A DNA stretch of 64,000 bases from Nodosilinea sp. LEGE 06152 (GTDB lineage: Bacteria; Cyanobacteriota; Cyanobacteriia; Phormidesmidales; Phormidesmidaceae). The notes beneath the pieces are model-generated. The model was not told the origin of the DNA. It saw only the letters and a list, made by a program, of their open reading frames with translations, and searched no databases. Positions 45,746 through 55,122 of this stretch are shown here, piece after piece. The translations under genes were made by a program, and so were the position numbers. The stretch lies in assembly GCF_015207525.1 (NCBI RefSeq), contig NZ_JADEWR010000003.1, forward strand, positions 186,255 to 250,254, in the 5' to 3' direction. Numbering within the stretch: the first letter of the stretch is position 1; every line of letters begins with the position of its first letter.

Positions 45746-46679
45746 TTTTGCGGCCCACCGCTTCGATCTCGGCGTAGTTGTCGTTGCTGGTAGCGATAAA
45801 CCGCTCAGCCCCAAACAGGTCGAGAATTTCCTTTTGTTCGGGCACCGCAGGGTCGAGGGCCATCAGCGCGGCCTGCACTTTTTCGGCAAAGCCTTCGCCG
45901 TAGCGCTCATCGACCTCGGGGCTAATCACCCAGTGGTAGTCGTAGTAGGGCGGCGTGCGCCAGATGACGGCCACTTTAGAGGTATCGACGGCTCCTTCGC
46001 TGACGCGATCGCGCCACACCTGCTCATTCAGGGCTCCGACCTCGTAGGTGCCTGCTTCGACGAGCTTAATCGTGGTGTCGTGGTTGCCCGAGAAGCCCAC
46101 TTCGCCCTTAAAGTCTTGGGCGATGTCGATACCGGCCTCTTCCATAAAGTACTGGGGCATTAGCCGCCCCGAGGTCGACGACTCGCTGCCAAAGGTGAGG
46201 GTGCGCCCCTTGATCTGGGCCAGATCCTGGGCATCGGTGAATTCTTTTAGCCCCGTGGCGGTATTGGCAATGAACACGCTGTGAAACTGTTCATCAATGT
46301 CGCGCTGGGCGATCGCCTGTGCCCCCGGCACCTGCAGCCGGGCCTGCACCCCGGTCAGCCCGCCAAACCACACCAGATCCAGATCGCCAACTCTAAACGC
46401 AGTGACAGCAGCAGCATAGTCAGTCACGGGCTTGTACTCGACGGGTACCCCCAGCTCAGCCTCCAGGTAGTCGGCTAGCTTAGTGTAAAGTCGCTGCAGC
46501 TCTTCAGGGTCCTGGTCGGGAATCGCCCCCGCCGTGAGGGGAATTACGCTTTGCTCGGTGGTCGCGCCGCTTTCTCCAGCCGCACCCTGCTCTGGCGCAG
46601 AGGGGGCACAGGCTCCCAGGGGCAGCAGCAGTAGCAGGCTGGATGCCCCTGCGATCCACAAACGACGAATGCTCACCAT
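45729..46679 (-). CDS. phnD: Phosphonate/phosphite-type ABC substrate-binding lipoprotein
   Basis: 316 residues. The lipoprotein signal ends in LLPLGAC. The mature part has AGAIPDQDPEELQRLYTKLADYLEAELGVPVEYKPVTDYAAAVTAF as the typical PhnD opening, then LVWFGGLTGVQAR, FGSESSTSGRLMPQYF and YYDYHWVISPEVD. Binds the oxyanion in the periplasm. It is transcribed ahead of phnC. The binding specificity cannot be read from sequence. Confidence 0.88.
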   Translation of the reverse strand: MVSIRRLWIAGASSLLLLLPLGACAPSAPEQGAAGESGATTEQSVIPLTAGAIPDQDPEELQRLYTKLADYLEAELGVPVEYKPVTDYAAAVTAFRVGDLDLVWFGGLTGVQARLQVPGAQAIAQRDIDEQFHSVFIANTATGLKEFTDAQDLAQIKGRTLTFGSESSTSGRLMPQYFMEEAGIDIAQDFKGEVGFSGNHDTTIKLVEAGTYEVGALNEQVWRDRVSEGAVDTSKVAVIWRTPPYYDYHWVISPEVDERYGEGFAEKVQAALMALDPAVPEQKEILDLFGAERFIATSNDNYAEIEAVGRKIGKIQ

Positions 46680-46796
46680 GATCTAGATAGTGTCTTAAAC
46701 AGCAGCCTTAAATCATACGTGTGGATCCTACCCAAAGCAATGCCCTCCCCCAGGGATGGCGCAGGCCACTGTATAACCCAGCCGAGCGTGACGCTT

Positions 46797-47324
46797 TTAG
46801 CTCAGCCAGAGCAGGCCACCTAAAACCAAAGCTACCCCGACCAGGGCCGCCCACAAAAATCCGTTGTCTTTGCTGTTAATTTCGCTGGGGTCAATCGGTG
46901 GTTCTTCGGATTTAGGCCGTGGACGAGAGGTCGCCTTAGTTCCCCCATAGCCAGCCTGACCCAAGCTTTGAGCCCCATCGGCAGACAGCTTGTCTAGATC
47001 AGGAATCTCCGTCATCCAGTTGGTGGGGCGCTGAAGCTGAGGGGCCTGCAAAATGTAGAGCAAATTTTTGCCTTGTTTACGGGTTTCTAGATCCGGGTGA
47101 CGGGCTAAAGCCTGACAGAGGGCGATCGCGTCCTGCTGCCGCCCGACCGCGCTGTAGGCATTCACCAGCCAGGTTTGAATTTGGCCACCTAGAGGGGTTG
47201 TGGCTTTGGCCAAATCCAGGGCAGCCTCGAAGTACTCCACGGCCTCGCGGTAGTTCCCCCGCTCAAAAGCGGTTTGGCCGTAGGCATACTGGGTTTTGGC
47301 AAGCTCGCGCGGGTCTTCAGTCAT
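46797..47324 (-). CDS. TPR protein with C-terminal membrane anchor
   Basis: 175 residues from ATG 47324. TPR-like helices in the first 90 residues (YAYGQTAFERGNYREAVEYFEAALDLA, then VNAYSAVGRQQDAIALCQALA). A Pro/Ser/Lys-rich linker follows, then a terminal membrane helix (FLWAALVGVALVLGGLLWLS). A tail-anchored scaffold of unknown partner. It lies 28 bp after the toxin gene and may be read from the same transcript. Confidence 0.7.
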   Translation of the reverse strand: MTEDPRELAKTQYAYGQTAFERGNYREAVEYFEAALDLAKATTPLGGQIQTWLVNAYSAVGRQQDAIALCQALARHPDLETRKQGKNLLYILQAPQLQRPTNWMTEIPDLDKLSADGAQSLGQAGYGGTKATSRPRPKSEEPPIDPSEINSKDNGFLWAALVGVALVLGGLLWLS

Positions 47325-47352
47325 GGAGCACAAAAAACTGAATGGGCAGAGA

Positions 47353-47709
47353 TTAGTTGTCAAAAAGACGGCACAGTCGCTTGGCTATATCTGCCTGGGC
47401 TGTTTCTGATAGCGCGCCCAGTTCTCGCAAAATGAGCGAAGTACGAGCCGTCATCAAATAATGCAATCGTAAAGCAGATGACTTACGCAGCCCACTGCCA
47501 ACGAATTCAGGATGGGATACATCGAAGACGAGGTCAGTTGCCAGTGGATTTTCGGGTAGGCGGCTGGTGATGAATGCCAGCAGAACCTGCTGATAAGGAC
47601 CGATGGCATGAGTTACGCAAACCGCTGGCCTTACCTTAGTGGCCGACAAGTCGTCAAACGGGAAGGGCACGAGGACAACCTTACCCCTAGGGCTCGAAGG
47701 GCTTACCAT
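47353..47709 (-). CDS. PemK/MazF-family toxin
   Basis: About 118 residues. RGKVVLVPFPFDDLSATKVRPAVCV is the MazF opening with the conserved Arg-Pro-Ala, then FITSRLPENPLATD and GLRKSSALRLHYLMTA, in which Ser/Lys/Arg are typical RNA-binding and catalytic residues. The likely action is sequence-specific mRNA cleavage. The start overlaps the upstream antitoxin-like gene by about 23-26 bp, typical of toxin-antitoxin pairs. Confidence 0.8.
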   Translation of the reverse strand: MVSPSSPRGKVVLVPFPFDDLSATKVRPAVCVTHAIGPYQQVLLAFITSRLPENPLATDLVFDVSHPEFVGSGLRKSSALRLHYLMTARTSLILRELGALSETAQADIAKRLCRLFDN

Positions 47710-47926
47710 CATTCACAGTGTAAATATCTTCTTCGGAATCGTAGAGAAAACTAAAGGCAGGATTTTGAGCAGCGGATTGTAACCACTCATTCTCTTCGTC
47801 AGCGCTCTCTTCGACCAAAACAATTACCCTCACCTGAGCATCCTTGAGCGCAGGATCGAGCTGAAACTCAGGCCAGGTTAAATGACCATTAGCTGCGACC
47901 GTTGCTGGTAGCTCGTAAGCTTTCAT
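47687..47926 (-). CDS. Antitoxin partner of the MazF-like toxin
   Basis: 79 residues from ATG 47926: MKAYELPATVAANGHLTWPEFQLDPALKDAQVRVIVLVEE, then an acidic tail. The beta-rich start and acidic C-terminus fit an antitoxin whose tail wraps the toxin. The family is not named with certainty. The gene lies upstream of and overlaps the toxin gene. Confidence 0.65.
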   Translation of the reverse strand: MKAYELPATVAANGHLTWPEFQLDPALKDAQVRVIVLVEESADEENEWLQSAAQNPAFSFLYDSEEDIYTVNDGKPFEP

Positions 47927-48169
47927 AAAATTTGGTGGGTGGCTTATCAAGGTTAATTTAAGGGTAGCCCAAGGGCTTAGCGATTACCTCGTGTCTAAGA
48001 CCAGGGTTAACCAGTTGGTTCTACGACGAGGCCCCCTGTGGAAGTGCTGGTGTTCCTATCATAGGGCACTGAACGTTTGCCTCTGAGCGGGAAAAGTATC
48101 ATGACGCGGTGACCCTACCGAGCTTTTTTTCGCTCAAGATAGGAGGTAGGGAATAAGGAGACATATACC

Positions 48170-51169
48170 GTGGTAGCCCCAGCCATTCAGCCCCAGACCG
48201 ACTCGCACCCCTACGAAACCAAGACCCTCGCGATCGCCACGGCCCTGCTCGGGGCCACCCGCGAGAAGAAGAACCTCTTCGCCCAAATGCGCGACCAGAT
48301 GCGCTGGGACGACAAAATTATGGACTTTGCTATGGCCAACCCCGGCCTCAAGGTGCAGCTGTTTCGCTTCATTGATGCCCTGCCGTCCCTGCGCAGCAAG
48401 CCCGAGATCGCCCGTCACTTGCAGGAGTACCTGTCTGCCGAGGAGGTTGAGCTGCCGGGTGTGCTGAAGGGATTGCTCAACTTCACCGACCCCGACTCCA
48501 CCCCCGGCAAGCTGGCCGCCACCACCGTTGCCCCCGCCGTTGAAACCCTGGCCTACCGCTACATCTCCGGCGAAAAGATGGATCAGGCGATCAAGGCGAT
48601 CGAGCGCATGCGCAAAGACAAGCTCACCTTCACCATGGATTTGCTCGGTGAAGCGGTGATCACCGAAGCCGAGGCCCAGGCCTACCTGCAGCGCTACCTG
48701 GATCTAATGGAGCAGCTGTCGGCGGCGGCGAAGGGCTGGAAGACTGTAGATGCAATCGATCGAGCTGACGGCAAGGAACTAGCCAAAGTTCAGGTTTCGG
48801 TTAAGCTGACGGCCTTTTACTCCCAGTTTGACCCGCTCAATGCCGAGGGCAGTCGGGCTAAGGTGAGCGATCGCATTCGCACCCTGCTGCGCCGCGCCCA
48901 GGAGCTAGGGGTGGCCGTTCACTTCGATATGGAGCAGTACCGCTACAAAGCCCTTACCCTGGCAATTCTCAAAGACATTTTGATGGAGGCCGAGTTTCGC
49001 CAGCGCGACGATCTGGGCGTCACCCTGCAAGCCTACTTGCGCGACAGCTACAGCGACCTCAAGGATCTGGTGCTGTGGGCCAAAAACAGGGGCACCCCGG
49101 TCACCGTGCGCCTGGTTAAAGGAGCCTACTGGGATCAAGAAACCATTACCGCGCGGCAAAACGATTGGCCCAGCCCGGTCTACAGCGAGAAGGTCTCGAC
49201 TGATGCTAACTTTGAGCGCATGACCCGGCTGCTGCTGGAGAACCACCAGTATCTCTATGCCGCGATTGGTAGCCACAACGTCAGGTCACAGGCCTACGCG
49301 ATGGCGATCGCCGAAGAGCTTAATATTCCCAAGCGCAATATTGAGCTACAGGTGCTCTACGGCATGGCCGACAAGCTGGCCAAAACCCTGGCCGACAAAG
49401 GCTACCGGGTGCGGGTCTACACCCCCTTTGGGGAGCTGATTCCCGGCATGTCCTACCTAATTCGTCGCCTGCTAGAGAACACCGCCAACAGCTCCTTCCT
49501 GCGCCAAAACCAGGAAGACGTGCCCGTCGAAACGCTGCTGGCGGCACCGGAGTTTGCCGCTGCAGACCTGGCAGGGGCCGAGATCAAAGACTACGCCGTG
49601 CCCTTTCCCAACGCACCAGATACCGATTTTGCCGTGGCCACCCAGCGCTCTGAAGCTGCCGAAGCACTCAAGACAGTTCATGCCCAACTCGGTCGGCGCT
49701 ACAACCCAATCATCAACGGCACAGCGGTCGATACCGAGGCCACCGCCGATTCGGTGAACCCTTCAAAGCCAGCGGAACTGGTTGGGAAATTGGGTTTGGC
49801 CAGCCAGGAGCAGGCCAATGCGGCGATCGCCGCCGCCAGAGCCGCCTTCCCCGCCTGGGCCGCTACCCCCGCTAAAGAGCGGGGGGCCATTCTGCGCCGC
49901 GCCGCCGAACTGATGGAAGAGCGCCGCCACGAACTCAATGCCTGGATGGTGTACGAAGTCGGCAAACCTCTGGGTCAGGCCGACCCAGAAGTCTCTGAGG
50001 CAATCGACTTCTGCCGCTACTACGCCGACGAAATGGAGCGGCTGGATACCGGGTACGCCTACGACTACCCCGGTGAAACCAACCGCTATCGCTACTTCCC
50101 CATGGGCATTGCGGTGGTAATCTCGCCGTGGAACTTCCCGCTGGCGATCGCCACCGGCATGACCGTCGCCGCCCTGGCCACAGGCAACTGCACCATTCTC
50201 AAACCCGCCGAAAACTCCGCCGTAATCGCCGCCAAGATCGCCGAAATCTTGATCGAGGCAGGCATACCCCCCGGCGTATTTCAGTACCTGCCCGCGCGCG
50301 GTTCCACCGTGGGTGCGCACCTGGTCAACCACCCTGACGTGCACCTGATTGCCTTCACCGGCTCCCGCGAGGTGGGCTGTCGCATCTACGCCGAGGCGGC
50401 CCAGTGGCGACCGGGCCAGCGCCACCTCAAGCGCGTAATCGCCGAAATGGGCGGCAAAAACGCCATCATTATCGACGAAAGCGCCGATCTGGATCAGGCG
50501 GTGCAGGGGGTGGTCTACTCCGCCTTTGGCTACAGCGGCCAGAAATGCTCGGCCTGTTCTCGCGTCGTCGTCGTGGCCTCGGTGTACGACACCTTTGTGC
50601 ATCGCCTAATCGAAGCTACTCGCTCCCTCAACGTAGGCGAAGCGGTGAAAGCGAGCACCAAAGTCGGCCCCGTGATCGACGCCAACGCCCAGGCCAAAAT
50701 CAAGGAGTACATCGAAAAGGGCAAGGCCGAGTCGACCCTAGCGCTGGAAATGCCCGCCCCCGCCGAAGGCTACTTCGTTGGCCCCACCATCTTTACCGAT
50801 GTCAAACCCGATGCGGTGATTGCCCAGGAGGAAATCTTTGGCCCAGTGCTGGCGGTGCTCAAGGCAAAAGACTTTGACGAAGCCCTGCGCATCGCCAACG
50901 ACACCGACTACGGGCTAACTGGCGGCCTCTACTCCCGCACTCCCTCCCACATCGAGCGGGTGCAGAACGAGTTTGCCGTTGGCAACCTCTACATCAACCG
51001 GGGCATTACGGGTGCGATCGTTTCGCGCCAGCCCTTCGGCGGCTTCAAGATGTCGGGCGTGGGCTCGAAGGCAGGTGGCCCCGACTACCTGCTGCAATTC
51101 CTGGAACCCCGCCACGTTAGCGAAAACGTCCAGCGCCAGGGCTTTGCTCCAATCGAAGGGGTAGATTAG
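48170..51169 (+). CDS. putA: Bifunctional proline dehydrogenase / L-glutamate-semialdehyde dehydrogenase
   Basis: Oxidises proline to glutamate through P5C. 999 residues from a GTG with AAGGAG 9 bp before it. The proline dehydrogenase barrel spans about 95-440 ([82 protein letters not shown]). The aldehyde dehydrogenase domain spans about 520-985, with general base Glu759 (AEMGGKN) and catalytic Cys793 (GQKCSACS). There is no ribbon-helix-helix DNA-binding domain, so it is not the repressor form of PutA. Confidence 0.95.
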   Translation: MVAPAIQPQTDSHPYETKTLAIATALLGATREKKNLFAQMRDQMRWDDKIMDFAMANPGLKVQLFRFIDALPSLRSKPEIARHLQEYLSAEEVELPGVLKGLLNFTDPDSTPGKLAATTVAPAVETLAYRYISGEKMDQAIKAIERMRKDKLTFTMDLLGEAVITEAEAQAYLQRYLDLMEQLSAAAKGWKTVDAIDRADGKELAKVQVSVKLTAFYSQFDPLNAEGSRAKVSDRIRTLLRRAQELGVAVHFDMEQYRYKALTLAILKDILMEAEFRQRDDLGVTLQAYLRDSYSDLKDLVLWAKNRGTPVTVRLVKGAYWDQETITARQNDWPSPVYSEKVSTDANFERMTRLLLENHQYLYAAIGSHNVRSQAYAMAIAEELNIPKRNIELQVLYGMADKLAKTLADKGYRVRVYTPFGELIPGMSYLIRRLLENTANSSFLRQNQEDVPVETLLAAPEFAAADLAGAEIKDYAVPFPNAPDTDFAVATQRSEAAEALKTVHAQLGRRYNPIINGTAVDTEATADSVNPSKPAELVGKLGLASQEQANAAIAAARAAFPAWAATPAKERGAILRRAAELMEERRHELNAWMVYEVGKPLGQADPEVSEAIDFCRYYADEMERLDTGYAYDYPGETNRYRYFPMGIAVVISPWNFPLAIATGMTVAALATGNCTILKPAENSAVIAAKIAEILIEAGIPPGVFQYLPARGSTVGAHLVNHPDVHLIAFTGSREVGCRIYAEAAQWRPGQRHLKRVIAEMGGKNAIIIDESADLDQAVQGVVYSAFGYSGQKCSACSRVVVVASVYDTFVHRLIEATRSLNVGEAVKASTKVGPVIDANAQAKIKEYIEKGKAESTLALEMPAPAEGYFVGPTIFTDVKPDAVIAQEEIFGPVLAVLKAKDFDEALRIANDTDYGLTGGLYSRTPSHIERVQNEFAVGNLYINRGITGAIVSRQPFGGFKMSGVGSKAGGPDYLLQFLEPRHVSENVQRQGFAPIEGVD

Positions 51170-51179
51170 CCACGGGGTC

Positions 51180-51212
51180 AGAAACCCGGTTTCTTTGAGA
51201 AACCGGGTCTCT
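51180..51212 (+). terminator. Terminator after putA
   Basis: Stem AGAAACCCGGTTTCT/AGAAACCGGGTCTCT with one mismatch and loop TTG, 10 bp after the putA stop. The arms share the AACCCGG core of the hemB terminator. A weak C/T-rich tail follows. Confidence 0.7.
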
Positions 51213-51302
51213 CCTTACCCATCAGGGATGTATTCACCTGGCCTAAACTGTGGGTTAATGGCAGGGGTCAACCCCCTACGTCTTGCACTAAGAGAGCGAT
51301 TT

Positions 51303-51827
51303 ATGACTGAAGCAACTAATCCCAGAGTATTTTTTGACATCACCATCGGCGGTACGCCTGCAGGCCGCATTGTGATGGAGCTGCGGGCCGATGTCGCCCC
51401 CAAAACCGCTGAAAACTTCCGTGCCCTTTGCACTGGTGAGAAAGGCATGGGCACATCTGGTGTGCCGCTGCACTTCAAGGGCTCTAGCTTTCACCGCATC
51501 ATCCCCGAGTTTATGTGTCAGGGGGGCGACTTTACCCGTGGCAACGGCACCGGCGGCGAGTCGATCTACGGCATGAAATTTGCCGACGAAAACTTTACCC
51601 TCAAGCACACTACCCCCGGCCTGCTGAGCATGGCCAACGCTGGCCCCAATACCAACGGGTCGCAGTTCTTTCTCACCACGGTGGCTACCCCCTGGCTCGA
51701 CGGCAAGCACGTTGTTTTTGGCAGCGTAGTCGAAGGTATGGACGTGGTCAGCACCATGGAGCAGGTGGGTAGCCGCAGCGGCCAAACCTCCGAGCAAGTG
51801 GTAATCGCCGACTGCGGCCAGTTATAG
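51303..51827 (+). CDS. Peptidyl-prolyl cis-trans isomerase, cyclophilin type
   Basis: 174 residues from ATG 51303 ([17 protein letters not shown]). Active-site Arg in [17 protein letters not shown], then [44 protein letters not shown] and [10 protein letters not shown]. All cyclophilin catalytic and binding residues are present. No signal peptide, so it acts in the cytoplasm. An upstream extension without homology was left out. Confidence 0.93.
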   Translation: MTEATNPRVFFDITIGGTPAGRIVMELRADVAPKTAENFRALCTGEKGMGTSGVPLHFKGSSFHRIIPEFMCQGGDFTRGNGTGGESIYGMKFADENFTLKHTTPGLLSMANAGPNTNGSQFFLTTVATPWLDGKHVVFGSVVEGMDVVSTMEQVGSRSGQTSEQVVIADCGQL

Positions 51828-52060
51828 GTTCTGCATCAACTCTAGCCCTTAGCAAGTGACCCTGGGCTATCGTAGGTTCAGGTCATTTGCTGAGGGCATC
51901 ACAGTGGTTGCAAAGGATCAACCCGTCACTGGTTTTCAGTCGGGCTTGATTTGGTATTGCGAGAGACTCCGCTAACCTACGATGAATTGCTCAACACTTG
52001 TAGCTACACGGCTCAGCAAATCTTGTCGGTAAGCTACTTACCCAAGCCGATTGCCCTAGC

Positions 52061-52870
52061 CTAATCGTCGGGGGGAAACTGAATACTGATCTCGCCAGTT
52101 TCGTTGATGAAGACGCTGCCACCCAATGCGTTGATGCGATCGATCGCTTCTTGGCGAGTAGCATCGTCGAAGGCGGTTCCCAAGATGCTAGCCCAGGCGT
52201 TGACCTGGGCCTGCTTGCTCAGCGGGTTACGAGCTAGAAAATCAGCGGTACGCTGAGAGTTTTCGGCAATGTGTGGGGCGTCTGGATGAGACGACTGTCT
52301 AGCCCAATCGGCAGCTATTCGATAGGATTTTTGCGCGGCTTCGGCATCGCCTAGATACAGTAACTCATCTACACCGCGATAGCGCCAGATATAAAATCCA
52401 TCCTCGGGTATGGCGGGACTGAGCCGCTCTAGCCCCTGGGCAATGAGCGCCACGCTTTGTTCGGGCTGAGCCGCAAAGTTGCTGGTACTGCCCGACAGAA
52501 ACAAATAAAACATTCGATAGTACGGGTCGTTGGGGATGATGGCTTTGAAGAACTCTGGGCTCAGGCCGTAGCCCGTTTCAGCCCGCGCTGCATCATCGCC
52601 AAAATATTGTAAAAACCGTAGAAAAAACCAGTCAGCCATCAAGTTGTCGAACCCAAAGGTGGGCATTTTTTGCGCCAGCGCCAGGGTCGCGGCGGTAGCC
52701 TGGTCTTGCTGCTCAAGGCTCTGGCTAGCGGTGGTGCGGTCTTGGAGCGTTGCTAAGCGCTGCCGCTGTAGGGGCACCAAACCCAGCAGCAGCACTACAG
52801 GCACCGCCCAAACTAGCAAGCGCTTAGCTCGGTGCAGGGGACGATAGGAGGTACTCAGACTTGACAGCAT
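52061..52870 (-). CDS. Membrane-anchored helical repeat protein, unrecognised
   Basis: 269 residues. A single N-terminal membrane segment (about 16-34) is followed by FGFDNLMADWFFLRFLQYFGDDAAR, TGYGLSPEFFKAIIPNDPYYRMFYLFLSG, and TPR-like helices. The C-terminal 40 residues end with GGSVFINETGEISIQFPPDD. The NLMADW-x-FL-x-FLQYFGD block occurs in other cyanobacteria to my knowledge, but I know no function. Confidence 0.65.
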   Translation of the reverse strand: MLSSLSTSYRPLHRAKRLLVWAVPVVLLLGLVPLQRQRLATLQDRTTASQSLEQQDQATAATLALAQKMPTFGFDNLMADWFFLRFLQYFGDDAARAETGYGLSPEFFKAIIPNDPYYRMFYLFLSGSTSNFAAQPEQSVALIAQGLERLSPAIPEDGFYIWRYRGVDELLYLGDAEAAQKSYRIAADWARQSSHPDAPHIAENSQRTADFLARNPLSKQAQVNAWASILGTAFDDATRQEAIDRINALGGSVFINETGEISIQFPPDD

Positions 52871-53024
52871 TGGTGTTTCTGGTAAGCGTAAGAAACCTAT
52901 AGTGCAGGCAATTGATTTTGGGGTGGTTCTAGAATAAGTCTACCCACCACAGCCGCGATCGCGTCTACAGACGTCTGTACAGAACCAACGTGGGTAGCAA
53001 TCCAACCCTCTCTCCAGGCCCTCT

Positions 53025-53420
53025 ATGGCTCAAGATTCTTCTCAACCTTCTGCAAGTGGCCCTACCAGTGAGGCCACTAGTAGGGCCTTCAATTGGCACT
53101 GGCTGGATGCTTTGGCTGGGGTCGTGGTGGTGGTGATGACCTGGCTACACCACAGCTACCTGCGCATGGTGGGATGGCCCTGAGTACTGGTTTGGCAGGC
53201 GGAGTTTTTGGCGATCGCGCTCTGGTTGATGGGGCAACTGCGTCAGTTCGATCGGCCCTTTCGCCCCTTGGGGCACGGGCTAGACTGGACAGTGGCGGCA
53301 AGGGGCATCAGCCTGATCATTTGCAGTCTGGCCAGCGACTTCAAAACCGTTGCCTTGTGGAATGTGGTTTTGGCTTCGTCACTTTATTTTGGCACTGCTT
53401 CCTGGCGCTTTAGCGTTTAG
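53025..53420 (+). pseudogene. 131-residue gene split by an in-frame TGA
   Basis: ATG 53025 reads MAQDSSQPSASG...GVVVVVMTWLHHSYLRMVGWP, then TGA at 53181-53183, then continues in the same frame VLVWQAEFLAIALWLMGQ...SWRFSV to a TAG at 53418-53420. The protein would have three hydrophobic segments. A single TGG-to-TGA change would explain the break (GWP-W-VLVW). The final TAG lies exactly at the left edge of the IS5-family element. The family is not recognised. Confidence 0.55.
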
Positions 53421-53929
53421 AGGGCGTTTGAGAAGTTAACTGGGCAGTAAAAAAGCTCACACGGTCTAGGCTGAGGTTACTAAAGCTACAGCCCCGTGAG
53501 AGCGATGAGTAAAGCCTACACTAGCAATTTGACCCGTGACCAGTTTGAGTTGATTGAGCCCTTGTTGCCAGTGGCAAAGCCCGGAGGACGGCCGCGAAGT
53601 GTGTGTCTGTGGGCGGTGCTCAATGCAATTTTCTATCTGGTCGATCAAGGGTGTAGTTGGCGGGATTTGCCGGGCGACTTTCCGGCGTGGCAAACGGTGT
53701 ACACCTACTACCGTAACTGGGTCAAGGATGGTACCTGGGATGCTCTCCATGAGCGGTTACGAGGCTGGACACGTGCGGCCCATGACCGCTCCGAGAGTCC
53801 GTCGGAAGTGATTCTGGACAGTCAAAGCGTTGCCACCGCACCGATGGTGCATCGCTCAGTGGGCTATGACGTGGCCAAAGCGACTAAAGGGCGAAAGCGG
53901 CATCTGGTAGTCGATACGGCGTTGCTAAA

Positions 53930-54301
53930 TCAAGAGATGAATCTTGACGGGACTGAGACATCGCCGAACTTGAGGTAGTGAAGTAACAATCGAACAGAGT
54001 GAGCCAGCATTTCCACGGTCTTAGAGTAGCAAAGCGTTTTGCGATGCAAGCGGGCTAGATAGTGCCGTAATCGCGTGTTCTCTCCCTCGACCCGAGTCAT
54101 GTAGGTCTTGCTGACAATCTGATCGCCCGCTGGAATAAAGCTGGGGTACACCGTCCACCCATCCGTGACATAAAAGTAGCACTGCCAACGAGCCACCAGC
54201 GTCCAGAGCGGTTGAAACGTCTCGGCACTATGGTCACCTAAGACCCAACCCAAAATCCCTTGCTTGAAGTGGTCAACGGCGGTCCACAGCCAAATCTTGT
54301 T
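53930..54301 (-). CDS. IS1-family InsB transposase part
   Basis: From the A-run leftward the second frame reads NKIWLWTAVDHFKQGILGWVLGDHSAETF, YVTDGWTVYPSFIPAGDQIVSKTYMTRVEGENTRLRHYLARLHRKTLCYSKT, and a stop 12 bases inside the left end. The DDE residues lie in TAVDHF (Asp), VTDGW (Asp) and RVEGEN (Glu). It has no own start in a suitable place and must be made as a fusion with InsA. Confidence 0.85.
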   Translation of the reverse strand, partial: NKIWLWTAVDHFKQGILGWVLGDHSAETFQPLWTLVARWQCYFYVTDGWTVYPSFIPAGDQIVSKTYMTRVEGENTRLRHYLARLHRKTLCYSKTVEMLAHSVRLLLHYLKFGDVSVPSRFIS

Positions 54302-54632
54302 TTTTTGAGCCTACAAAGGTTTCTAACTCGTCGAGTTCGCCGACCTCTGGCGTCGTTTCAGGGGCGTAAGCATCGGGGAGGCCTTCGCCCACTTGCTTCA
54401 CCCAAGTAATGACCGTCGTATGGTGCACCCCTTTGACCCGTTCTATGGCTCGAAACCCAGCGCCGCTAACGTACATCTTGAGGCATTCGCGTCTGACCTC
54501 ATCCGAGTACCCTCGGTGAGGCTCATAGGCCTCAATAAACTGACGACCGCAGGCTACACAGATGTGGTTTTGTTTACCTTTCCTCTTGCCATTCTTACGG
54601 ATGTGAGTGGCTCCACAGTCTGGACATTGCAT
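54273..54632 (-). CDS. IS1-family InsA protein
   Basis: 119 residues in its own frame. A zinc ribbon (CPDCG and CVACG) opens the protein, then a helix-turn-helix (SGAGFRAIERVKGVHHTTVITWVKQ). Conserved LDELETFVGSKK leads to a run of seven A bases (54300-54306), past which the InsB frame (+1 or -2 relative) takes over. Without slippage InsA ends with QDLAVDRR. Confidence 0.85.
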   Translation of the reverse strand: MQCPDCGATHIRKNGKRKGKQNHICVACGRQFIEAYEPHRGYSDEVRRECLKMYVSGAGFRAIERVKGVHHTTVITWVKQVGEGLPDAYAPETTPEVGELDELETFVGSKKQDLAVDRR

Positions 54633-55122
54633 CGCAAATTACCCTAACTCATCTCTCAATTATGCAACGCCGTCGATACCCTGGGCCTAATGATGGCGGT
54701 TGTGGTCACTGCGGCTAGCGTTCCTGAGAGAGCGGGAGGCCAGCAGGCACTGCAAAAGCTTCATCGCATGGGGGAACGGGCCGCGCGAGTTTATCTGGTC
54801 TGGGCCGACGGCGGTTATAGCGGCCCCAACTTTCTGCAATGGGCAATAGATACCTTGGGTTGGATCGTCCAGGTCGTCTTGCGTCCTCAGAAATCGAACG
54901 GCTTCGTCTTGCTTAAAAAACGCTGGATGGTCGAGCGCACCTTTGGTTGGTGGCGCTGGTCTCGTCGCCTGGTTCAAGACTATGAGCAGTTGCCTGAAAA
55001 CGCTGAGGCCATGCTCCAGATCGCTATGATTCGCATCATGCTGAGGCGCTTGGCCTAATTCGCTACACCCCTGCCCTTTTCAAACGCCCTCTTAGATGAT
55101 GGCTGCAAGAACTGGTAATGGC

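Larger units (their letters stand above)
53918..54671 (-). mobile_element. IS1-family element inside the IS5-family transposase
   Basis: 754 bp. Inverted ends GGCGTTGCTAAATCAAGAGA (53918 on) and, read inward from 54671, GGCGTTGCATAATTGAGAGA. The 8-bp target repeat GTCGATAC stands at 53910-53917 and 54672-54679. It carries insA and insB on the minus strand and looks complete and recent. Confidence 0.9.
53505..55058 (+). pseudogene. IS5-family transposase split by IS1 insertion
   Basis: Part one (53505-53917) reads MSKAYTSNLTRDQFELIEPLL, then GCSWRDLP, YYRNWVKDGTW, ILDSQSV (first catalytic Asp) and ends KGRKRHLVVDT. Part two (54680-55058) resumes LGLMMAVVVTAASV, then WADGGYSGP (second Asp), VERTFGWWRWSRRL (Glu). 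Removing the IS1 copy and one 8-bp target repeat rejoins the frame exactly into 263 residues. Confidence 0.88.
53420..55091 (+). mobile_element. IS5-family element, interrupted by an IS1-family element
   Basis: Ends are perfect inverted repeats GAGGGCGTTTGA (53420-53431) and TCAAACGCCCTC (55080-55091), flanked by the 3-bp target repeat TTA (53417-53419, 55092-55094). A 3-bp TNA target fits the IS1031/ISL2-like groups of IS5. Without the inserted IS1 and one target repeat it would be 910 bp, with one transposase gene. Not autonomous now. Confidence 0.85.
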
